Of a stretch of 64,000 bases of DNA, positions 42,787 through 51,254 are shown one piece after another. This DNA comes from Mangrovibacter phragmitis (lineage in GTDB: Bacteria > Pseudomonadota > Gammaproteobacteria > Enterobacterales > Enterobacteriaceae). The position numbers were made by a program, and so were the translations under genes. The first letter of the stretch is position 1; every line of letters begins with the position of its first letter. The notes beneath the pieces are model-generated. The model was not told the DNA's origin. It did no database searches and saw only the letters and a program-made list of their open reading frames with translations. The stretch spans positions 186,001-250,000 of the forward strand of contig NZ_LYRP01000001.1 in the NCBI RefSeq assembly GCF_001655675.1, written 5' to 3'.

Positions 42787-44245
42787 ACAGCCGCAGACGC
42801 AAAGGCATAAACCAGCGGCGATGGCGAAAACCAAACTGCCGCTGCAGGCCAATTTGCAAAACGCCATGTGCCGGCCAGGCGACCGGCCCCGCAAGAGCCT
42901 GCGCTTCCCCCTTCTTCTGGCTGGCAAATGCGGCCCAGTAATCTGCGAGAATAGCGGCGACTTTTTGGTCTGATTCTGTAGTAGTTATCATGGTTGCCAG
43001 CGTATCAAACACGTAAGCCACTTCGTTACCATGTGACGCGCCGAAAGGCAGGCTGCCCCGTTCACCCTCACTGACATAATCAAACCAGTAACGCCAGCAA
43101 GCCTGGCCTGCTCTCTTTTGTGCATCACTGATAATCAGACCCAGTGTGGTAAACGCCATATCACGGCAAACCTCGCGCCCGAGCGCATCATCCTGTAAAG
43201 CATGCGGGTAAAGCGTGCGGATCAGGGCAAGTCCGCCCCGGTGAGTTTTGCGCATCTGGCGGATTTGTTGTGCGGCATCCACACCAAACACAGAGAGCAC
43301 GCTGGCTTCATCACTGTTACTTCCCACCAGTACTGGCAAGGCGTGTTGCTGCCCTGCCATAAAGCAATCCAGCGCGGGTTGTGGCAGCACGATATCGCCA
43401 CTTATCGGCACAGGTGCGGGTGAATAAGGTGCGGCCAGAGGCCAGAAGGCATCGCCTGGTAATTCTCGCAGCTGTTCAGCAGTGGCGTGCTTTAACCCCA
43501 GCACAGCCGCCACTTGTTCACCATTTTGTAATGCGTCTTGCCGGGGAGTGTCAGGTAACGTGTAACCGCTTTGAATAATCGCTCTGTGAAACAACCCCCT
43601 GGCGAGTGGTGAGGTCATCAGTGACATTACACTACGTGCACCTGCAGATTCGCCGAACAACGTCACCTGCTGCGCATCTCCGCCAAAAGCCGCAATATTA
43701 TCCCTGACCCAGTCCAGTGCCGCAATTTGGTCAAGCAAACCAAAATTGTGTACCGGGCCACGGGGATCTTCTCCGTCTAACGCCGGGTGAGCAAAAAAAC
43801 CGAGATGTCCAAGGCGGTAATTCACGGTAACCAGGATAACACCGCGCCGGGTGAGGCCGTGGCCTTCATAAGGCGGCAGGCCACCGGCACCAATGGTAAA
43901 CCCACCACCATGCAGCCAGACCATAACAGGCAAAGGATGCACTGACGGTGTTGCGGGGGCCCAGATATTTAAATACAGGCAATCTTCACTAAAACTGCCT
44001 GGGTCCCCGCCACCCAGTTCACGGCAGTACTCTTTATCCTGCCAACTTGCCGGGCCATACGCATATGCCTGTTTTATGCCCTGCCAGTTGGAAGGGGGTT
44101 GAGGTGCACGCCAGCGTAATGCTCCAACAGGTGGCGTGGCATAAGGAACGCCTCGCCATACCCGAACACCCGCTTCACACTTTCCCTCAAGTAACCCGTT
44201 GCCTGTCATCACCTGACAATTATCCACTGAGTGTGCCAGCATCAT
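42749..44245 (-). CDS. Type B carboxylesterase
   Basis: A 498-residue alpha/beta hydrolase of the carboxylesterase/cholinesterase family. The oxyanion region is W-L-H-G-G-G-F, the nucleophile elbow G-E-S-A-G-A-R (Ser near residue 200), the acid probably the Glu in S-N-S-D-E-A, and the His in G-A-S-H-G-N-E. E-D-C-L-Y-L-N-I-W is the family signature. No signal peptide, so cytosolic. The gene starts 26 bases inside the end of the upstream LysR gene on the same strand, so both are one operon with coupled translation. Substrate unknown (p-nitrobenzyl esterase-like). Confidence 0.92.
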   Translation of the reverse strand: MMLAHSVDNCQVMTGNGLLEGKCEAGVRVWRGVPYATPPVGALRWRAPQPPSNWQGIKQAYAYGPASWQDKEYCRELGGGDPGSFSEDCLYLNIWAPATPSVHPLPVMVWLHGGGFTIGAGGLPPYEGHGLTRRGVILVTVNYRLGHLGFFAHPALDGEDPRGPVHNFGLLDQIAALDWVRDNIAAFGGDAQQVTLFGESAGARSVMSLMTSPLARGLFHRAIIQSGYTLPDTPRQDALQNGEQVAAVLGLKHATAEQLRELPGDAFWPLAAPYSPAPVPISGDIVLPQPALDCFMAGQQHALPVLVGSNSDEASVLSVFGVDAAQQIRQMRKTHRGGLALIRTLYPHALQDDALGREVCRDMAFTTLGLIISDAQKRAGQACWRYWFDYVSEGERGSLPFGASHGNEVAYVFDTLATMITTTESDQKVAAILADYWAAFASQKKGEAQALAGPVAWPAHGVLQIGLQRQFGFRHRRWFMPLRLRLFKRVMKHHVNLD

Positions 44246-45167
44246 GTTTCCCGCTTTCCCTTCCGTTCGCATTCATTTCATGAATAAAATCAATAAAGGC
44301 CCTTAATGGCGCGGGCACCAGGCGGCGATCCGGGTAATAGAGCCACGGGCCACTGAATTCGGGCCACCAGGGTTCCAGTACCGGCTTGAGTTCTCCACGG
44401 GCGATTGCCGGGGCCAGCCAGTCTTCGAAAAGCATAATAATCCCCGCGCCTTTAATCGCTGCATCCACAGCCAGGTCAACGGCAGCACCGATACTGACGA
44501 CCAGGGGGCCTTTGACCTGAACACGCAATGTTTCATCGCCTTTGTGAAATTCCCAGTCAGAGATAACGCCACTATGGTAGCGGCAACGAATACAGCGGTG
44601 TTGTATTAATTGCGTCGGGTGTTCGGGCTGGCCTGAAAGTTCCAGGTACTCAGGTGAGGCCACTACCGCGAACCGTTGAGTACGCGGCCCAAAGGGAACG
44701 GCAATCATATCCTGTGCCAGGCTCTCTTCGTAACGGATCCCGGCATCGCAACCCGCGCTGAAAATATCAACCAGGTTACTTTCAGCAATGATGTCGACAT
44801 CAATCTCCGGGTAACGGGCGAGAAATGCCGGAATAATATCAGGCAGAATCAGCCGGGCGGCACTCACCGGTACGTTCAGGCGCAATGTACCACGCGGGGT
44901 ATGACGAAAACCGTTGATTTTATCCAGCGCAGTTTCGACTTCATCCAGCGCCGGGCGTAAGTTTTCCACCAAAGCCCGCCCCGCTTCTGTCAGGGCGACG
45001 GTGCGAGTGGTTCGGTTGAACAAGCGCACACCCAGTTGTTGTTCTGCTCGCCGTACTGCATCACTGAGCCGCGACGGATTACTGTTGAGATTACGGGCAG
45101 CTTCACGAAAACCGCCCGCCCGTGCAACAGCAACCACCGCCTGCAGGTCGTTCAAATCATATGGCAT
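44220..45167 (-). CDS. LysR-family regulator
   Basis: A 315-residue LysR regulator: helix-turn-helix at about residues 6-60 (F-R-E-A-A-R-N-L-N-S-N-P-S-R-L-S-D-A-V-R-R-A-E), then R-L-F-N-R-T-T-R-T-V-A-L-T-E-A-G and the effector domain to the end (I-R-Y-E-E-S-L-A-Q-D-M-I-A-V). It is of the CrgA/DsdC-like group that often controls oxidoreductases or hydrolases. It overlaps the carboxylesterase start by 26 bases and is divergent from an aldo/keto reductase gene; either could be the target. The start at 45167 gives the usual M-x-x-D-L-N-D-L N-terminus. Confidence 0.9.
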   Translation of the reverse strand: MPYDLNDLQAVVAVARAGGFREAARNLNSNPSRLSDAVRRAEQQLGVRLFNRTTRTVALTEAGRALVENLRPALDEVETALDKINGFRHTPRGTLRLNVPVSAARLILPDIIPAFLARYPEIDVDIIAESNLVDIFSAGCDAGIRYEESLAQDMIAVPFGPRTQRFAVVASPEYLELSGQPEHPTQLIQHRCIRCRYHSGVISDWEFHKGDETLRVQVKGPLVVSIGAAVDLAVDAAIKGAGIIMLFEDWLAPAIARGELKPVLEPWWPEFSGPWLYYPDRRLVPAPLRAFIDFIHEMNANGRESGKHDAGTLSG

Positions 45168-45262
45168 TGTGCGGATTCCCGTACATCGTGTCGTGATTGA
45201 CTGGAATAGTCGCACAAGACTGGCTTGTCTACAATTCAGAGTACACTAACAGGAGGTATCCA

Positions 45263-46123
45263 ATGACAACCGTTCAACTGGCAGGCACCCGGCAATTAGG
45301 CGACAAGCAAGTATTCAGAATGGGTTACGGCGCAATGCAACTCGCCGGTCCTGGTGTTTTTGGCCCCCCGGATAACCCGGAACAGGCAATTGAAGTCCTG
45401 CGTCTGGCTATCGAACAAGGTATTAATCACATTGATACCTCAGATTTTTATGGCCCGCATATTACGAACCAACTCATCAGACAGGCATTGCACCCCTATA
45501 AAAAAGAGTTATGTCTGGTGACAAAAGTCAGCGCAAGGCGTGATGATAAAGGTAACTGGATACCGGCGATGTCGGAAAGTGAACTGACCCGGGCAGTGGA
45601 AGAAAATCTGGAAAACCTGGGCCTGGATCAACTGGATGTGGTCAACCTGAGAAGCATGTATGATGTGCATAAACCTGCAGAAGGTAGCCTCGAAGGCCCG
45701 TTAACGACATTGCTTAACCTGCAGTCACGGGGGTTAATTCGCCATATTGGGCTCAGCAATGTTACACCAACGCAAATCAAAGAGGCGCTGGCATTAACCC
45801 CTGTCGCCTGCGTACAAAACTACTATAACCTGGCCGAGCGCAGTGATGATGCGTTGATTGACTGGCTCGAACAACGCAACATCCCATACGTACCCTATTT
45901 CCCGCTCGGTGGGTTTACGCCGCTACAATCAGACGAACTCAGCGCTGTTGCCAGTGAACTCTCGGCCTCCCCCATGCAAGTTGCGCTGGCCTGGTTATTA
46001 CAGCGGTCGCCCAATATTTTGTTGATTCCTGGCACCAGTAAGCCAGCGCATTTGCTGGCAAATATTGATGCAGCTAAGTTACAACTGCCTCAAGCGTACA
46101 TCGAACGTCTGAATGCGCTTTAG
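45263..46123 (+). CDS. Aldo/keto reductase, PdxI (YdbC)-like
   Basis: A 286-residue NADPH-dependent aldo/keto reductase, the same length as E. coli YdbC/PdxI. L-G-Y-G-A-M-Q-L-A-G-P-G-V-F-G-P-P is shared; catalytic D-T-S-D-F-Y-G (Asp, Tyr) and V-T-K lie in order, and the cofactor end has L-L-I-P-G-T-S. PdxI reduces pyridoxal to pyridoxine. Substrate here is inferred; it could be another aldehyde reductase. AGGAGG sits six bases ahead of ATG 45263. The last 4 bases overlap ydcJ, which converges. The divergent LysR gene is a likely regulator. Confidence 0.88.
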   Translation: MTTVQLAGTRQLGDKQVFRMGYGAMQLAGPGVFGPPDNPEQAIEVLRLAIEQGINHIDTSDFYGPHITNQLIRQALHPYKKELCLVTKVSARRDDKGNWIPAMSESELTRAVEENLENLGLDQLDVVNLRSMYDVHKPAEGSLEGPLTTLLNLQSRGLIRHIGLSNVTPTQIKEALALTPVACVQNYYNLAERSDDALIDWLEQRNIPYVPYFPLGGFTPLQSDELSAVASELSASPMQVALAWLLQRSPNILLIPGTSKPAHLLANIDAAKLQLPQAYIERLNAL

Positions 46124-47490
46124 TCGGTATCCGTTAGTCTGTTAACCGTAGCCAGACCGCACTGGCGACGGCTGCGGTTTTCAGTTTCCTGATACAGGAC
46201 AAACGGATCTTTAACTGCACAGCCCAGAGCTGCTTCAAAGGCCTGCTGACTGGCATGCCCCTGTTCCCTGACCTGTGTTTCAGCCCCAAGGTTTGACTGA
46301 AAAATCCCGGCGGCACTTACTGGCAGGAAATCTTCATAAGTGACCGGGGACGCGGCGATCCAGCCTCGTTCAATGAGTGCTTGTGGGCTGTCGTCCGGTT
46401 TAATCGCCTGACGGTTTGCGTCTCCGGCAGGTAATAACCGGTATCGGTACCAGGCGAGCCCGGACTGACGCAGTGTTGTTTCGTCATCGGGGAAACGAGC
46501 AAAGGCATTACGTAACCGGTTTTGGTGCGCAAAATTATCCGCGGCGACACCGGCTTCTGCTAACAAGGTATCGTATAAACGCCGCCCTTTTGGTGTCAGT
46601 GCCACTCCTCGCTGTTCTATTTCGCCAAATCGTGCGGTATGCGCTCCCTGTGCCCCTTCGGCAAATACCACCTTTTCTTCCAGTGCCCGGAAGCTGGTCT
46701 GGCGCAGAAGAATGGGGTGCAGACGACGGGGTGGGCCTTCAATCACGTTTTTGGGCGTAACGCCATATTCAGGCATCAGTGCCTGTACCCGGTCAATGTC
46801 CAGTGTACGTGGTGTCAGATGGTTAATATGGCATCCAGGGAAACTGACGATATCGGCCACCAGACGGTGTGCGTTATGGAGGGCCTGGTATGTTTGCGCG
46901 TCCACGCAAGCCTGCTGGCGCCAGCGAAAGGTTTCCAGTGCTTCACGCACAAAACTCTGGGCCTGGGGGGCGGTTAGACCACCTTGTTGCGCGTGGATAT
47001 CGACCAGCTCACGGCAGACTGGCGTAAAAATAGAACGCTTCGCCAGTATCTGCAGTGCCTGTTTACGCAAGGGGATATCTTCAATCAGTTCCGGGCGCAG
47101 TAAGGACGTAAAAACACGAAACGGGTTGCGGGCCAGTGCGGCATCTTCTGTAGGGCGAAACGCGGTTGAATGCACTGGTATACCGGCAACAGACAAATCA
47201 TAGTACCCCACGGGATACATGCCCATGATGGCAAAAATCTTGCGCAATCCCGCCAGTTCTTCTGGCGTACCAACGCGAATGGCTCCATGCCGCTCAATAT
47301 TCAGCCGGCCAATTTCTCCATCGTTTGTCAGTTGTTCAAGCAACATGGGGTGTTTTTCCAGCACGCCAATATTAACGTCGGCGACCAGATCCAACAATGT
47401 GCCGTATTGTGGAACTTCCTGCTGATACATCAGAGACATCGCCTGTGCGAACATTTCCCGAATTTCATCTGCGCTGACATACTCTGCCAT
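46120..47490 (-). CDS. ydcJ: YdcJ, DUF1338 family (2-oxoadipate dioxygenase/decarboxylase type)
   Basis: A 456-residue protein matching E. coli YdcJ. DUF1338 proteins such as HglS are Fe(II) enzymes that turn 2-oxoadipate into 2-hydroxyglutarate in lysine breakdown. The E-R-H-G-A-I-R-V-G-T block (His68 and Arg72 here) and F-P-G-C-H-I-N-H-L-T-P-R-T-L-D-I-D carry the expected metal and substrate residues; E-I-E-Q-R-G-V-A-L-T is also conserved. The start at 47490 has GAGG ahead and the family N-terminus. It is divergent from ydcI, as in E. coli. The in vivo substrate in enterobacteria is not settled. Confidence 0.93.
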   Translation of the reverse strand: MAEYVSADEIREMFAQAMSLMYQQEVPQYGTLLDLVADVNIGVLEKHPMLLEQLTNDGEIGRLNIERHGAIRVGTPEELAGLRKIFAIMGMYPVGYYDLSVAGIPVHSTAFRPTEDAALARNPFRVFTSLLRPELIEDIPLRKQALQILAKRSIFTPVCRELVDIHAQQGGLTAPQAQSFVREALETFRWRQQACVDAQTYQALHNAHRLVADIVSFPGCHINHLTPRTLDIDRVQALMPEYGVTPKNVIEGPPRRLHPILLRQTSFRALEEKVVFAEGAQGAHTARFGEIEQRGVALTPKGRRLYDTLLAEAGVAADNFAHQNRLRNAFARFPDDETTLRQSGLAWYRYRLLPAGDANRQAIKPDDSPQALIERGWIAASPVTYEDFLPVSAAGIFQSNLGAETQVREQGHASQQAFEAALGCAVKDPFVLYQETENRSRRQCGLATVNRLTDTD

Positions 47491-47823
47491 ATTGTTTTCC
47501 TCAGGCCTTTTCCCAAAGGGTAGATAACACCTCTGCGCCACACTGAAATTATTCAGCTTTTGTGATCATGGCAACGGGTAATATTTGGCGGTGATACCCC
47601 CTGCGTTCTCCATTTCTATAACCGGAGCATATGGCTGGCTGACGCGCAAAAATAGCTGGTACTGATTTGCCTCGATTCAGCCGGGGTACCCAATACAGTA
47701 GCGTAACTGGAATATTTAGTTTGTTTAAAATTTGCGATGTTTGTTAATGTAATTTTGCAATGAGGTTAGCAAAATACAGCTAAGTCACTTGAAAATAGCC
47801 AAAAACTGGTTTTAACATTCGTT
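47491..47823. promoter_or_regulatory. ydcJ/ydcI divergent intergenic region (333 bases)
   Basis: Carries the two divergent promoters. The clearest structure is the dyad ATTTTGC-N10-GCAAAAT at 47752-47775, about 50 bases ahead of ydcI, a candidate YdcI autoregulatory site. The stretch from 47700 to 47823 is A/T-rich. No open frame or RNA gene is convincing. Confidence 0.5.
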
Positions 47824-48744
47824 ATGGAAAATTATGGTCACTTCATGCAGCGCATTCGTTTGCGCCATTTACACACTTTCGTTGCCGTCGCTCAACAGGG
47901 AACTCTTGGGCGCGCGGCGCAAACGCTTAACCTCAGCCAACCGGCATTGTCCAAAACATTAAATGAGCTGGAAAACTTAATAGGAGCCCGGCTGCTTGAA
48001 CGTGGGCGAATGGGGGCACATCTTACTCCAACGGGTGAGCAATTTTTGACCCATGCCCTGCGCATTCTTGACGCGCTTCAGGCCGCCGGACACTCGCTGC
48101 ATTCAGCGACTCAGGGAGATCCTCAGGTGGTACGCCTTGGCGCGTTGCCAACGGCATTACTGGGGTTATTGCCTTCTGTAATCGGTCAGTTCCATCGACA
48201 TCAGATTGGTGTCAGCCTGCAAGTGGCAGCCATGAATAACACCATGATTTTATCCGGGTTAAAAAGTGGTGAACTGGACTTTGGAATCGGCCGCATGTCT
48301 GACCCGGAATTAATGGGTGGATTAAGCTACGAATTGCTGTTTCTGGAATCACTGCGCCTGGTGGTTCACCCGGGGCACCCGCTACTTAATGAAACGCTGA
48401 CATTTCGCCGTATTCTTGACTGGCCAGCCGTTGTGCTGCCTGAAGGCACGCCGCCTCGCGACAGAACTGAAGCATTACTCAAAGAGCAAGGGTGCAAGCT
48501 GTCACCCTGCCATGTTGAGACCTTGTCGGCTTCACTTTCCCGGCAACTCGCCATTGATTACGACTACGTTTGGTTCGTGCCTTCAGGCGCGGTAAAAGAA
48601 GATCTTAAAACAGGGGTGCTGGTCTCACTACCTGTAGCCATACCGGGAAATGGTGAACCAGTGGGTATTCTGACCCGCGTCGATACCCCACTTTCTGTTC
48701 ATGCAGTGACATTAATTAATACCATTCGCCAAACAATTGCCTGA
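47824..48744 (+). CDS. ydcI: LysR-family regulator YdcI
   Basis: A 306-residue LysR regulator that matches E. coli and Salmonella YdcI (Q-R-I-R-L-R-H-L-H-T-F-V-A-V-A-Q-Q-G-T-L-G-R-A-A, L-S-Q-P-A-L-S-K-T-L-N-E-L-E, Y-D-Y-V-W-F-V-P-S-G-A-V-K). YdcI is a conserved regulator linked to acid stress and central metabolism in Salmonella. The start at 47824 has no clear ribosome site but gives the family N-terminus. It is divergent from ydcJ and is followed in the same direction by a ydeP-type gene, whose E. coli counterpart has a role in acid resistance. Confidence 0.93.
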   Translation: MENYGHFMQRIRLRHLHTFVAVAQQGTLGRAAQTLNLSQPALSKTLNELENLIGARLLERGRMGAHLTPTGEQFLTHALRILDALQAAGHSLHSATQGDPQVVRLGALPTALLGLLPSVIGQFHRHQIGVSLQVAAMNNTMILSGLKSGELDFGIGRMSDPELMGGLSYELLFLESLRLVVHPGHPLLNETLTFRRILDWPAVVLPEGTPPRDRTEALLKEQGCKLSPCHVETLSASLSRQLAIDYDYVWFVPSGAVKEDLKTGVLVSLPVAIPGNGEPVGILTRVDTPLSVHAVTLINTIRQTIA

Positions 48745-48828
48745 TTATATTGTGTTGCGCAAATCGCATAATAAGTAACACTGCCAGAACGTTCAGGAAA
48801 CAATAATCGCACATTGTTGCGCGAATGT

Positions 48829-48887
48829 TGGAAATTTGCGGCGTATACTGCATGTATTGATTACGCGAACTATTGCGTAAATTTCCA
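48829..48887. promoter_or_regulatory. Dyads ahead of the YdeP-type oxidoreductase gene
   Basis: TGGAAATTT (48829-48837) and AAATTTCCA (48879-48887) are exact inverted repeats 41 bases apart, and TTACGC-N8-GCGTAA (48861-48880) lies between. Several further TTGCGC/GCGAA-like motifs surround them. Candidate regulator sites, possibly for YdcI. Confidence 0.45.
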
Positions 48888-48903
48888 GTATGGACGTCAC
48901 ATT

Positions 48904-51198
48904 ATGAAATTTAAAACAGCGATTAAACCTTATCACGCGGCTGCAGGCGGCTGGGGATCACTGGAAGCGACCACACGGTTTGTATTTGACAGCAAACGCG
49001 CAATTAAGAATTTGCGCAACCTGATGCGTATGAACAAAGCTAAAGGCTTTGACTGCCCCGGTTGTGCCTGGGGCGATGATAATAAAAGCACATTCAGTTT
49101 TTGCGAGAATGGCGCTAAAGCCGTCACATGGGAGGCCACCCGCCGCCATATCACCGCAGAATTTTTTGCCCGGCACACTGTCAGCGCGTTACGCAAACAA
49201 AGTGACTATTTTCTGGAGTACCAGGGCCGTCTGACTGAACCTTTATGTTACAACCCTGAAACCGATCATTACGAAGCCATCACCTGGCAGGATGCTTTTG
49301 CCCTGGTCGCCAGCCATATTCGGGCAATGGACAACCCAAACCAACTGGAACTTTACACTTCCGGGCGGGCAAGTAATGAAGCGTCTTATCTGTACCAGGT
49401 ATTCGGGCGTATGCTCGGTACGAATAATTTTCCTGACTGTTCGAATATGTGCCATGAAGCCAGCGGTAGTGGGCTGAAACGCAGTATTGGCGTTGGCAAA
49501 GGTACTATTCGCCTCGATGATTTTGACAAAGCTAACGCTATTTTTGTGTTTGGCCAAAACCCAGGCACTAATCACCCTCGTATGCTTCACAGCCTGCGTC
49601 ATGCGGCTGAAAACGGCGCCCGTATTGTGACTTTCAATACTCTGCGTGAACGTGGACTTGAGCGGTTTGCTGATCCACAAAAACCGCTTGAGGTAGTCAC
49701 TCCTTTAGCGGGTAACATCAGCTCTATGTATTATCAGCCGAATTTGGGTGGGGATATGGCGGCAGTGCGCGGTATGGCAAAAGCCCTGTTAGAAACCCAC
49801 CGGCAGCACCTGAAAGACGGTTTACCTGGCATTTTTGATGACGCTTTTATTCGTAAACATACCCTGGGAATTGAACAGTGGTTTGCTGAAATCGATAACA
49901 CCAGTTGGGACTTCATCACTAGCCAGTCTGGCCTGAGTGAGCAGCAACTACGTGAAGCAGCCAGCATCTGGCAAGATTCGGAGCGGGTTATCTGCACCTG
50001 GGCTATGGGTATTACCCAGCATAAACATTCGCTGGATAGCGTGCGAGAGATAGTCAACCTGCAATTACTGGGCGGACACCTGGGCAAACCGGGGGCAGGA
50101 TTATGCCCGGTACGTGGGCACAGCAATGTTCAGGGTAACCGTACTATGGGGATTGATGAAAAACCCCCTGCCGCCTTACTCGACAGTCTGGCAAAGCATT
50201 TCGACTTCACTCCACCTCGTGAACCTGGCCATAACACAGTTGAAGCTATTGAAGCCATGCTGCGTGATGAGGTTCGGGTTCTGATAACCCTTGGTGGCAA
50301 CCTTGCCGCCGCAGCGCCTGATAGCGAGCGTACTGCCGAAGCATTATCCCGGTGTGGACTGACCGTACATATCAGCACCAAAATGAACCGTAGCCACCTT
50401 TATCCTGGCATTAATGCACTGATCCTGCCTACTCTTGGGCGCACTGAAGAAGACATTCAGGAAAGTGGCCGCCAGTTTATTACTGTCGAGGATTCTTTCA
50501 GTATGGTGCATGCATCAGAAGGCATCGGCAAACCACTGGCCGCCACGCAACGGTCTGAAACAGCCATTGTCGCCGGAATCGCCGCTGCAACACTTGGTTG
50601 TGAAAAGCTTGACTGGCTTGCCCTGAGTGCTGATTACAACCTGATTCGTGACCATATTGCTGCCACTATACCAGGATTTACTGATTTCAATGAAAAATGC
50701 GAAGAACCTGGTGGGTTCTGGTTGGGCAATGCGGCGGCAAGCTATCGTTTTGCCACCCCGAGTGGTAAAGCGGAGTTCAGCGCGGCGCCATTGCCGCAAT
50801 CTGTCACCCCAGTTGACGCCCCATTTATATTGCAAACACTACGTTCTCATGACCAGTACAACACTACAATTTATGGTCTGGATGACCGTTATCGGGGTGT
50901 TTACGGCCAGCGCGAAGTGTTATTTATGAATCCGGATGATATTGCAGCGCTTGGGCTGAAACCTGGTGATGACGTGGATATCGAAACCCACTGGAATGAC
51001 GGTATTGAACGAAAAGTCACAGGCTTCAAACTGGTCAGTTATGCTATTCCGCGCGGCAACCTGGCAGCTTACTATCCGGAAACGAACCCGTTGATCCCAC
51101 TGTCCAGCTTTGGTGATGGTACAGGTACGCCCACCTCCAAATCTGTACCTGTGAGTATTACCGCTTCACAGCCGCATCCGGGTTTACGCCTGGTATAA
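48904..51198 (+). CDS. FdhF/YdeP-type molybdopterin oxidoreductase
   Basis: A 764-residue member of the formate dehydrogenase alpha-subunit superfamily, close to E. coli YdeP (759 residues). The N-terminus keeps D-C-P-G-C-A-W-G-D but not the full four-Cys cluster motif of FdhF. N-M-C-H-E-A-S-G-S-G-L lies at the position where FdhF-type enzymes hold the Sec or Cys ligand, and Q-N-P-G-T-N-H-P-R-M is a cofactor segment. The C-terminal domain binds the dinucleotide part of the cofactor. YdeP has been tied to acid resistance in E. coli; its substrate is unknown. The start at 48904 gives the K-P-Y-x-x-x-A-G-G-W-G start. It is inserted between ydcI and trg, which are adjacent in E. coli. Confidence 0.88.
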   Translation: MKFKTAIKPYHAAAGGWGSLEATTRFVFDSKRAIKNLRNLMRMNKAKGFDCPGCAWGDDNKSTFSFCENGAKAVTWEATRRHITAEFFARHTVSALRKQSDYFLEYQGRLTEPLCYNPETDHYEAITWQDAFALVASHIRAMDNPNQLELYTSGRASNEASYLYQVFGRMLGTNNFPDCSNMCHEASGSGLKRSIGVGKGTIRLDDFDKANAIFVFGQNPGTNHPRMLHSLRHAAENGARIVTFNTLRERGLERFADPQKPLEVVTPLAGNISSMYYQPNLGGDMAAVRGMAKALLETHRQHLKDGLPGIFDDAFIRKHTLGIEQWFAEIDNTSWDFITSQSGLSEQQLREAASIWQDSERVICTWAMGITQHKHSLDSVREIVNLQLLGGHLGKPGAGLCPVRGHSNVQGNRTMGIDEKPPAALLDSLAKHFDFTPPREPGHNTVEAIEAMLRDEVRVLITLGGNLAAAAPDSERTAEALSRCGLTVHISTKMNRSHLYPGINALILPTLGRTEEDIQESGRQFITVEDSFSMVHASEGIGKPLAATQRSETAIVAGIAAATLGCEKLDWLALSADYNLIRDHIAATIPGFTDFNEKCEEPGGFWLGNAAASYRFATPSGKAEFSAAPLPQSVTPVDAPFILQTLRSHDQYNTTIYGLDDRYRGVYGQREVLFMNPDDIAALGLKPGDDVDIETHWNDGIERKVTGFKLVSYAIPRGNLAAYYPETNPLIPLSSFGDGTGTPTSKSVPVSITASQPHPGLRLV

Positions 51199-51204
51199 AT
51201 GAAG

Positions 51205-51231
51205 CAACCCACAAGCATTGCTTGTGGGTTG
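51205..51231. terminator. Hairpin between the YdeP-type gene and trg
   Basis: CAACCCACAAGC and GCTTGTGGGTTG form a perfect 12-bp stem with a 3-base loop between convergent genes. No T-run, so termination may be partial. Confidence 0.7.
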
Positions 51232-51254
51232 AATTTGACCAATGTCCTGTCGCG

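Noticed and set aside
46712-47203. 163-codon plus-strand frame opposite ydcJ
   Set aside because: Antisense shadow, rich in Arg, Cys and Ser, no supporting signals.
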